64,000 nt of DNA from Sycon ciliatum. Its lineage: Eukaryota > Porifera > Calcarea > Leucosolenida > Sycettidae. The DNA lies in assembly GCF_964019385.1 (NCBI RefSeq), contig NC_088646.1:42033908-42097907 (forward strand), written 5' to 3'. This document shows positions 1 through 7,947 of this stretch, in pieces; positions within the stretch are counted from its first letter, which is position 1, and each line of letters begins with the position of its first letter. Under the pieces are notes generated by a model. That model was not told the DNA's origin. It did not search any database and saw nothing but the letters and a program-made list of their open reading frames with translations. Both the position numbers and the translations under genes were made by a program.

Positions 1-187
1 TGACGTTCCACACCTAACTTGCAATCATCTCTAGCACATCTTGGATGCGCACCCCAACAGCGTTCCAACTTGGAAGCTTCTAAGTTATAGAAATAACGTA
101 AGGACGTCAGTAATGTTGGTCAGTGTCGTGCAATGTTATTGCATGAGCTGATTGTAAAGTACCTGCAGTGGTGTTACTGGATATTAT

Positions 188-897
188 AACATAACTTGTA
201 GCTCTTTGGTCCTCTTTTCTTCTTATAATTTGGCTTCCCACTAGAGTGAAATACATAATATTATCATATGTATGTAATAATTATTGCAAGGCGTAGTGGG
301 AACACGGTCCAATTAGGAGAGAGTGTGTGATAGCCAACCATGGCACATAATTAGGGGTTGTGAGGGGAAATATGGGACAGAAGTGATAATAAACTCTGTG
401 GGGAGGGCGAATGTCGGTAAAGTCAGTCAAGAGCAACGGAGATACCGTAGAATCCCGCGGATAAGCCCACCCGCGTATTAGCCCATGCTCACGCATAAGC
501 CCAGGGAAAGTTCGAACATCACAAGGCTTCGTCGTACAAGCCCATGGACCTAATTTGTACCAAAAGTCCATAAATTATGGACTCTTGGTCGTACCATGTA
601 CATGTAGGTAGTGCATGTAGTTTTTTTTTGTTTGTTTGTACATTTCAACACAATCATCGGTTGTTTTCGTTTGAACAGTGGCTTTCAGCATTGCACTTCT
701 CACTTCCTTGGTACTTTTCAATAGCACAATGTTGATGTCGGCGTATAAGCCCATGCCCGCGTATAAGCCCATGTTCTTGTATAAGCCCACCGAAATGTCC
801 TTGTGAAACAGATAAGCCCATGGGCTTATCCGCGGGATTCTACGGTATGAAGGATGTGAAGGATATGAAGGGAGCGTGGATAATGAGCCAGGGGCGT
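188..897. repeat. Dispersed repeat R1, copy 1 (interrupted by BEL-1)
   Basis: About 710 bp that recurs, slightly diverged, at 18783-19517. Both copies carry a MITE at the same internal position, so the MITE was present before R1 was duplicated. This copy stops abruptly at 897, where the BEL-1 LTR begins. The other copy continues past the same point into unrelated sequence, so it approximates the unoccupied site. No coding potential is evident. The 187 bases before it show nothing I can assign. Confidence 0.8.
445..845. mobile_element. MITE with 25-bp terminal inverted repeats and TA target duplication, copy 1
   Basis: The ends are perfect 25-bp inverted repeats (445-469 and 821-845, beginning CCGTAGAATCCCGCGG). 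TA dinucleotides flank both sides (443-444 and 846-847). The interior is non-coding and holds several copies of a short ATAAGCCCA motif that also occurs in the termini. Size, TIRs and TA duplication fit a Tc1/mariner-mobilised MITE; the superfamily is an inference. Copy 2 lies at 19046-19447. Confidence 0.75.
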
Positions 898-1831
898 TGT
901 GCTGAAGACGTTCGCCACAATGTGAACTGATGCAGCTACGTAATCTTGTCGTGGTTCATGGATTTGTGTTATTAGTTTGCTTTCATGTATGTGCCTTGAC
1001 ATCTTCGAATTGCGTAATTATTCTCAGAATTTATTGTTGTATTTTAATATAGCGTTTGTAGTTGAGACATATTGTTGCGTCGATACAATTCAGTTCTCCT
1101 TATTAGTATCGCGCTAGTTGTATGAATTACAAAGTAGCAGTCAAGATCTATTCTCTAGTCGGTTGTAATAGACATTCGTTCCACAGGAATTGCCATAATT
1201 ATCCTTGTGCAGATTCTCACCTGATTTCGTTCGTTCCGCGTTCCATAGTTTTTCTATTCTACGCCCCGCAGTTTCTGACAGGGTTTGTCATCACCCGTTG
1301 GGGTGTTGCCACTCACTGGCAGATTGATAGACATATTTCACCAGCACAGATTCTCTGCACAGGAAGTATTTCAAGTCCTTTGTTCTCTTTTCTTTACAAT
1401 TCACACTTGAATTTTCGTTTCTCTTGTTTTTTTGCTTCTGCACTGACGCAGCGTTTTCATATCTTGATTTCCGCAAACGCGTCGTCGCGTACCGCGATTC
1501 CGGACGCGACGCCGTATTTGCCGCATGCATTCGTCACGGGTTTCTGTTTTTGGGCACTGCACTGCATTGCACATTGCAATATTGCACTCTGCACGCGTAG
1601 ACCCGGGTGCTCGAATCAGAAACGATTTGACAGGTGTGACATTTCTCATCTGTAAATCTCAACAATGTCTGACTCTGAATATACTTTTGTTGAGGCGATG
1701 GAACAGGGAAGGGAGTCTGGCTTGACCCACCCAGCAGGAATTCAGAACCTGGGTGCGCTACAACACAAGCTACAGTACACAGTAAAATTGTCGTATTTCC
1801 TTCGGATTTTTTATTTGAAAATTGGGTGCTC
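898..1831 (+). repeat. BEL-1 5' LTR, upstream part
   Basis: The start is fixed by identity with the 3' LTR start at 14434. The segment ends where gypsy-1 inserted; the LTR resumes at 7332. A 20-bp sequence at 1597-1616 (GTAGACCCGGGTGCTCGAAT) is a perfect reverse complement of 7704-7723 in the other half. ORFs here are short and have no recognisable content. Confidence 0.8.
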
Positions 1832-2244
1832 TGTAATCGAATTCCTTTCTACTTTAGGTCGGACCCTAGAGCACTACCAATTCCGTCTGTAGGCTCCCTC
1901 GATCCCTCACGACCACACACTCAAGACCCAAATACGGCTTGTTTACAGGAATTAGTCTAAAAGGAGAGTAAAAAGATCCACAAAAGCCAGCCTGATGCCG
2001 CGAGGTTCATGCCCTCACGCGCATCAAAGAACCATAGCAAAAATGGCGCACAGCATGATCAGATCACATGATCATGCTCTGATCAGCGATTCAAAGCGAG
2101 TCAACATATGATAACTAAATTATTGGAATCTTTCGAAAAACTATGATGTCAAAACATCAGTACATTTAGAGAATTATTTGAACAAGATCGAAGGAGAAGA
2201 TTGATTACTTTATAATGAACTGCAAATCATGCAATTCCATTACA
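1832..2244 (-). repeat. gypsy-1 3' LTR
   Basis: 413 bp, matching 6919-7331 base for base as far as I can read. It lies at the 3' end of the minus-strand element and begins and ends with short inverted repeats. Confidence 0.93.
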
Positions 2245-2478
2245 CCTCACCGCCTGATGACATAACCATTCATGCAATGAATACCTGAATGTCATCAACA
2301 AACTTATACTACACCTCACCGCCTGATGACATTATAAATAAAAGCACAAGAATAATAAAACAGAAACAAGTAAGGCAAAGAAGATGTCACGAACATACAC
2401 ATGACTTGAATATACACACATACGCACACACGCACACATACCCACACAGATGCGCACACGCAGGCCAACAACGGAAAG
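2245..2478 (-). other. gypsy-1 3' untranslated region with duplicated polypurine-tract segment
   Basis: Read on the minus strand, an imperfect purine-rich tract (AGGCGGTGAGG) abuts the 3' LTR at about 2245-2258. The same roughly 22-bp segment is repeated at about 2312-2334. A short CA-rich microsatellite (2396-2460) separates it from the Gag-Pol stop. Confidence 0.6.
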
Positions 2479-5400
2479 TTAGTGACTATACCGTGCTGGT
2501 GGTACAATAGCAGCCCTATCACGCAAGCCATACGCCCGCATAACTGAGGGCTCGGCTGCTGGCAACACACGGACATACGTGGCACTGTCACTGTCATTCT
2601 CTGCAGCGGCACCATCTGCAGGTGCTGCTGGGGCTGGCTCTGTTTGCAACGCATTAGGCTTCAAGAGTTCCACATTGACCGTTTTCTCACTAATCCGGCC
2701 GGCACTGGAGTTGGTGCTGCTGATGACAACGGTAGACGGTGACACGATATGCACTACAGACCAACCAGGTTCATATGGAGTCATCCGTTTCTGGTGACGT
2801 TCTGGGCGACGGAGAAGAACTGGGGCACCAACGACAAACGGACACTCACTCTCTTCAGCCAAAACAGCATCAGACTCGGCCACAGTATCATTGACAAAGT
2901 CACGAATCCGAGCGCACTTCAGTGATAGTTCAGCTGACCAGGACATAAGCGAACCTTCGACAACAGGACGCTCTACGATCAGGTCACATGGCTCCCAGTT
3001 GACCATGGCCATCATTGGCGACATCTGGATGGCAGCATGGGGGCGAGTACGGTAGCAATACAGTAATACCTGGAGCTCTGTCAACCAATCAGACGACGAG
3101 TCAATGGTCTTACGGATCATATTCAGCAGGGTACGGTTAAAGCGCTCAGCGCTGCCCTGCGACTGCGGGTGGCGAACTGCGCCGTGGCGAACATGCACAC
3201 CGAAGACATCAAACAATGCAGAGACCATGGCATTACAAAACTCTGACCCATTGTCGCTGCGAATGACACGTGGAGGACCCCATCGGGTACACAACTCCAC
3301 CAGGCCGGCAGCAACACTGGACGCATCATGTCTCTGAAGCGGAATAATTTCTGCCCACTTTGTGAAAGAGTCAATACAGACCAACACACAATGATACCTG
3401 CCACTATGACACGCACCCAACTCAAGGGTATCAATGTGGACTACTTCCCACGGTCGGCTGGGCGAGTCGGAACGCACTTTCGGAACTGGGCCAGCAGACA
3501 TAGAGCTGGCACAACGACAAGGGCTGCAGTCTCGGACATACTGCTGACAACTCTCAGCTAGCTTGGGAAAATAGCACCGACGGCGGATACTGCGCCACAT
3601 GGCCTCCCAATTGCCATGGGCAGTAGCAGAATGTGCAGACGACAATACCTCTTCACGGAGCGACATAGGTAAAACGGGCACTGCGACTTCACCATCTATC
3701 GGGTCCTTTACACTGCGGTACAATACACCTTCAACGACTACAAGCTGATGCTGCACACGCTTGAATGCAGCCACAGACACAGGCTTACCAGCTACCAAGT
3801 CAGAGATAGTGGCACAAATCAATTCATCACGTTGCTGTTCAGCAGCTATCTTGTCAAGTGAGACAAAAACCGATGACAATGATGGCAACGGCACAGAAAC
3901 AGAGATACCACACGTACCCTCATGGCGACGCTCATCTGCAGACTTGAGAACAGTCTTGGCGAGAGCTGTCCATCGGTGCGGAACACGGGTCAGGCAATCG
4001 GCACGATTCTGCTCACTTTTCACCCACGCGATGGTGACCTTGAGCCCAGCAACAGCGATCATGTCCGACAGGATAGCCAAACGACGTTGCACCAGAAGGG
4101 CTTGCAGACCCGACACTTTGACACGGGACGCGTTCCGTAACGTAGCTTGAATCCACCCGTGTACAGTCTTAGAGTCGGTCAGGAGGTGCACTTCACTGAC
4201 GTTCCAGTCAACAGCCAATTCCAGAGCTCGGATGGCGGCTTCAAGCTCTGCGACATTGATATGCCGCTTGTCGTCCTTGGCCCTGAGCCACGCGCGGTCT
4301 TCCACTGTTACACCGCCTGCTTCCAGGACAACACCATACGCCAGGTCAGATGCGTCACACCACACTTGCACTCTACCGGTACTGACTGGAACATGCCACT
4401 GGCCACGCACTGGATCCTCGGTGCACAGACGAGCAGATAGATCACGACAGCACTGGTACACTACGTCAGACACTTCGCTGTCCCAGCTGCCACATTCGGA
4501 TGACAGACGCTTGACGAAGCTGCATGCTGTACGTAACCACCCACAGATCGGGTAGTGACCAATGACGCGGCCGCACCAGCTAAACAGACTGCGCTTGGTG
4601 ATACGCACTGGTAGAGACACATCGATGTCACGGCGAACCCATGTCACTTCGCCGGTTGCATCCTGCTGCAACTGTAAGCCCAGCACTCGAGCTTCAGGCA
4701 GCTGTTCAGCAGGTTTCGTTGCGAGGCCGTACTCTGCCAACTTTGCCTCGGCTTCCACCTGGTGATTCTTTGCAACAAACACATCGTCGACGTAATTGTC
4801 GGCTCCCGGAACATCGCGCAGGACCCACTTGACTATGGCGTCCATCATCTTTGGAGCGACAGATAATCCAAAACCCATGCGCTGCATTACGAATCGTTTG
4901 CCCTTCCACAACACAATCTGGAAGCACTGAAGCTGCTCTGCTACATGAACTTGCAGGTAGGCCTTCCGGATGTCCATGAGGACATACTCGTGTGCAGGAC
5001 CAGCCTTGCGCCACTTGCGCAGCTTGTCTCCACAGATAGGGGCCTCTCTGCCAGGCTCGGACTTCACAAGACGATTCAGCGACCGGTAATCCAAGCACGG
5101 TCGCACTGGAGTAGACTGTTTGTGCTCTTGGACCTGCGGGATGAGCGGCAGAACACACTGTGGGGGACCATGAACTGATGTATCGTGCGGGACCAGCCAG
5201 CCGTTGTGGATCCACAGATCAACTTCATCTTGGAACAACTTCTCTTGCTCCGCCGTAAGCTTATGGCGCGAGTATTCTCCGATACCCGACCCAACACTGG
5301 CTTCGGGACCGACGCCATCATTCCATTGCCATGTCAGTTCCCACCGGCTCAGTACATTATTCCAGCGTACGCTGCCATCACTCGTTGAAAGTGTGACGTT

Positions 5401-6717
5401 ACCGGCCTCATCCTCATCCACTGACACATACGGTAGTGGATGCTCTGGCTTCTTTGCTGCGGCAGCACAGACAGGTTCAGCAGCTGTAAAGACCACTGAC
5501 GCCAGATCATCGCCATCGTAGCGTACACGAACCTCGCCCACAGCTGATATCAGGGTCAAGCCAATTAGTACATCTGCACACACTGACTTGAGATCTGCCA
5601 CAACGAGCGCCTCCACCTCTGTCTGCGGCAGCACAACATTCGCCGAGTCTTGTCGTGATAGTGTGACTCTGGTAGCGCCCAAGACTGGCAATGGCCGTCC
5701 ATCGACTGCAGAAATCTGTGCATTGGAGGGGGTCAGCTGGCAGTGCAAGGCCTTAGCCAACTGGGCAGACAGCAACGTTTGGGAGGATCCCGTGTCTACC
5801 ACTGCAACAGCACGATGTTCCTCCCCGCCAGGCAATTTTGCATCGACGTACACGCGAGGCAGACGAACATTTGTCGATGGCACACACAGAACGTGATGAA
5901 CGGATTCACCAGAAACTGGAGCAGCAGCAGATGCTGACGTCTTACTACTGCGGGACTTCTTCCACGCTTCTCTCTCGGGACAATCTTTCTTGAGGTGTCC
6001 CTCCGCATCGCAAAAGTGACAGATCGGACGCCAACCTGAGTTACCACTAGCACCATCTCGACGTTTCTTAACTTTACTCGGGCAGTTCCGTGAAATATGC
6101 CCGACTTCATGACACTCGAAGCACAGCACTGAACTGGATCGTCCTCGCCCGCTGGATGAGGATGACGACTTCACCGAAGACGCTGCTACGGCTGACACAC
6201 CACCCGACATGTGCGACACCGAAGTGCGCAGGCGACGAACATATGCCACGCAGGCTCCAATTGATGACGTGTCACCATTCGATGTCAATTGGTTGGCTTC
6301 CGTCGACGGCAAGCCCCTTATGAACTGCTCGATGAGCATGGGTGACTTGCCGTCCGCTTCGACTTTATGTCCGGCTGCGATTAACAACCGGCGCAGATCC
6401 GCAGCGTATGCATCCACACTCTCGGATCGACCAAGGGTGCGCGTAACAAACTGGCCATACGCCTGTCCTGTCGACAGCGTGAAGGCATCACGCAGCCGTT
6501 GTTTCACACTGTTCTCTTTTTTCTTATCCTCATCAGAGAGCTCATCCCACACTAAAAAGGCATCTCCATCCAAGAATAACGGAAGTTGTGCCATTCGCTT
6601 TTCTTCTGTTGTCCATTGTTGAAGTTGAGCAGCCACCATAAACTTTCTCCAAAAGACATCAAAGTCATCGCGAGCTCCACGATACTGTTTCAAATACGAA
6701 TCAAATTTGGAGGACAT
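2479..6717 (-). CDS. gypsy-1 Gag-Pol polyprotein (single frame)
   Basis: About 1412 residues from the ATG at 6717. I chose this start because the next residues align with the start of the gypsy-2 polyprotein. The frame is open back to 6915 (in-frame ATG at 6894), so a longer product is possible. In order: Gag; two CCHC zinc knuckles at about residues 199-212 and 233-246; aspartic protease with DTGSS at about 308; reverse transcriptase with YVDD at about 642; RNase H with its acidic residues; integrase with an HHCC zinc finger and a D-x58-D-x35-E triad. The protease-RT-RNase H-integrase order is that of Ty3/gypsy. There are no stops or frame breaks. It supplies capsid and enzymes for cytoplasmic reverse transcription and for integration. 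Confidence 0.93.
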   Translation of the reverse strand: MSSKFDSYLKQYRGARDDFDVFWRKFMVAAQLQQWTTEEKRMAQLPLFLDGDAFLVWDELSDEDKKKENSVKQRLRDAFTLSTGQAYGQFVTRTLGRSESVDAYAADLRRLLIAAGHKVEADGKSPMLIEQFIRGLPSTEANQLTSNGDTSSIGACVAYVRRLRTSVSHMSGGVSAVAASSVKSSSSSSGRGRSSSVLCFECHEVGHISRNCPSKVKKRRDGASGNSGWRPICHFCDAEGHLKKDCPEREAWKKSRSSKTSASAAAPVSGESVHHVLCVPSTNVRLPRVYVDAKLPGGEEHRAVAVVDTGSSQTLLSAQLAKALHCQLTPSNAQISAVDGRPLPVLGATRVTLSRQDSANVVLPQTEVEALVVADLKSVCADVLIGLTLISAVGEVRVRYDGDDLASVVFTAAEPVCAAAAKKPEHPLPYVSVDEDEAGNVTLSTSDGSVRWNNVLSRWELTWQWNDGVGPEASVGSGIGEYSRHKLTAEQEKLFQDEVDLWIHNGWLVPHDTSVHGPPQCVLPLIPQVQEHKQSTPVRPCLDYRSLNRLVKSEPGREAPICGDKLRKWRKAGPAHEYVLMDIRKAYLQVHVAEQLQCFQIVLWKGKRFVMQRMGFGLSVAPKMMDAIVKWVLRDVPGADNYVDDVFVAKNHQVEAEAKLAEYGLATKPAEQLPEARVLGLQLQQDATGEVTWVRRDIDVSLPVRITKRSLFSWCGRVIGHYPICGWLRTACSFVKRLSSECGSWDSEVSDVVYQCCRDLSARLCTEDPVRGQWHVPVSTGRVQVWCDASDLAYGVVLEAGGVTVEDRAWLRAKDDKRHINVAELEAAIRALELAVDWNVSEVHLLTDSKTVHGWIQATLRNASRVKVSGLQALLVQRRLAILSDMIAVAGLKVTIAWVKSEQNRADCLTRVPHRWTALAKTVLKSADERRHEGTCGISVSVPLPSLSSVFVSLDKIAAEQQRDELICATISDLVAGKPVSVAAFKRVQHQLVVVEGVLYRSVKDPIDGEVAVPVLPMSLREEVLSSAHSATAHGNWEAMWRSIRRRCYFPKLAESCQQYVRDCSPCRCASSMSAGPVPKVRSDSPSRPWEVVHIDTLELGACHSGRYHCVLVCIDSFTKWAEIIPLQRHDASSVAAGLVELCTRWGPPRVIRSDNGSEFCNAMVSALFDVFGVHVRHGAVRHPQSQGSAERFNRTLLNMIRKTIDSSSDWLTELQVLLYCYRTRPHAAIQMSPMMAMVNWEPCDLIVERPVVEGSLMSWSAELSLKCARIRDFVNDTVAESDAVLAEESECPFVVGAPVLLRRPERHQKRMTPYEPGWSVVHIVSPSTVVISSTNSSAGRISEKTVNVELLKPNALQTEPAPAAPADGAAAENDSDSATYVRVLPAAEPSVMRAYGLRDRAAIVPPARYSH

Positions 6718-6900
6718 GGTGCATACAAGGTGTTCACCAGCACGCGCAACAGTTCCTTTATCGTCCGCGACGTCCAAATTTGTCACACTGACAGCACTGA
6801 CACTCGAACTTTGATCAGTCTGCTCACAACCAGCACTACCACGTTGCTGTTTTTGGACTGTATTTCCACGACCACGACGACTTTTCCGGGGCATCCACGT

Positions 6901-6914
6901 GGGTTTCGGTACCA
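6901..6914 (-). promoter_or_regulatory. gypsy-1 primer-binding site (tRNA-Phe)
   Basis: Four bases inside the 5' LTR on the minus strand, TGGTACCGAAACCC complements the 3' end of metazoan tRNA-Phe including CCA, with one mismatch (A for G). The gypsy-2 site has the matched base. Confidence 0.8.
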
Positions 6915-6918
6915 AATC

Positions 6919-7331
6919 TGTAATCGAATTCCTTTCTACTTTAGGTCGGACCCTAGAGCACTACCAATTCCGTCTGTAGGCTCCCTCGATCCCTCACGAC
7001 CACACACTCAAGACCCAAATACGGCTTGTTTACAGGAATTAGTCTAAAAGGAGAGTAAAAAGATCCACAAAAGCCAGCCTGATGCCGCGAGGTTCATGCC
7101 CTCACGCGCATCAAAGAACCATAGCAAAAATGGCGCACAGCATGATCAGATCACATGATCATGCTCTGATCAGCGATTCAAAGCGAGTCAACATATGATA
7201 ACTAAATTATTGGAATCTTTCGAAAAACTATGATGTCAAAACATCAGTACATTTAGAGAATTATTTGAACAAGATCGAAGGAGAAGATTGATTACTTTAT
7301 AATGAACTGCAAATCATGCAATTCCATTACA
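6919..7331 (-). repeat. gypsy-1 5' LTR
   Basis: 413 bp, the promoter-side LTR of the minus-strand element, matching 1832-2244. It is followed at 7332 by the GCTC target duplication and the resumed BEL-1 LTR. Confidence 0.93.
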
Positions 7332-7897
7332 GCTCGAATCAGAAACAGCGAACTCGTCAGATCGTCTCCGATTCAAGCACACGGGTCTACCATCGTCTAC
7401 GCTTGGTGTGGCAGTTGAGGGCAGGGAGTAGTAACTTACTACTTCATTTTTGAGAGCAAGATGGTCAGTGGAGCCGCAGATTCAGCAGGTCTTTGGCAGC
7501 TCCGTACAGGAGACCCATATCCTCGAATCAAGGACCCAGCAAAAAGTGGGTCGCGAGTATTTCAAAAAGCGTTTACCGGGCAGCGCTGAAATTTGGCATA
7601 CCGTTAGCGGGCCGTATGTTGATGGTATTTGTGAAAACTAAACGAAATCGGAATAAGTTTAGGTACAATTTCAGGGTGTTTCTGTTTTGGTACCCTGTGT
7701 CTCATTCGAGCACCCGGGTCTACGAACACGGACGCTCTTTTATTTTTGCTGTCGATCAAGTTTTCGACGGAGCTCGTTGTGAGCTTGAACAGATTTTTGA
7801 GAGAAGAATGGCGACGTTCGTTGAGTTTCGAGGCTTCCTTGTTTCGTGCTAGCCAACCGATCTTTAGTCCGTTACGGGACGATAAACCTCCGTAACA
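7332..7897 (+). repeat. BEL-1 5' LTR, downstream part
   Basis: Continuation of the LTR after the gypsy-1 insertion, ending CGTAACA three bases before the primer-binding site. It contains the second arm (7704-7723) of the 20-bp inverted repeat. Short ORFs here have no recognisable content. Confidence 0.75.
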
Positions 7898-7900
7898 TTT

Positions 7901-7919
7901 TGGTAGCAGAGGATGGTTT
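7901..7919 (+). promoter_or_regulatory. BEL-1 primer-binding site (initiator tRNA-Met)
   Basis: TGGTAGCAGAGGATGGTTT is 19 bases exactly complementary to the 3' end of metazoan initiator tRNA-Met with CCA. It begins three bases after the LTR end and so fixes that boundary. Confidence 0.88.
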
Positions 7920-7947
7920 GTCGTTAGGTTAGGATCCTCGCCTGAGA

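Larger units (their letters stand above)
1832..7331 (-). mobile_element. Ty3/gypsy LTR retrotransposon gypsy-1, complete, nested in the BEL-1 LTR
   Basis: Two 413-bp LTRs that I read as identical (1832-2244 and 6919-7331) enclose one uninterrupted Gag-Pol frame on the minus strand. LTR ends are TGTAAT...ATTACA. A 4-bp target duplication GCTC lies at 1828-1831 and 7332-7335. The primer-binding site matches tRNA-Phe with one mismatch. Identical LTRs, an intact reading frame and an intact target duplication indicate a recent insertion, younger than BEL-1. Confidence 0.95.

Noticed and set aside
1122..1655. 177-codon ORF in the BEL-1 5' LTR
   Set aside because: No recognised motif, lies within the LTR, and overlaps opposite-strand frames of similar length.
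2246..2345. Hammerhead core CTGATGA in the gypsy-1 3' region
   Set aside because: No GAAA and no pairing stems follow the CTGATGA strings at either occurrence.
7450..7852. ORFs in the BEL-1 LTR before the primer-binding site
   Set aside because: Upstream of the priming site and without domain similarity; LTR sequence.
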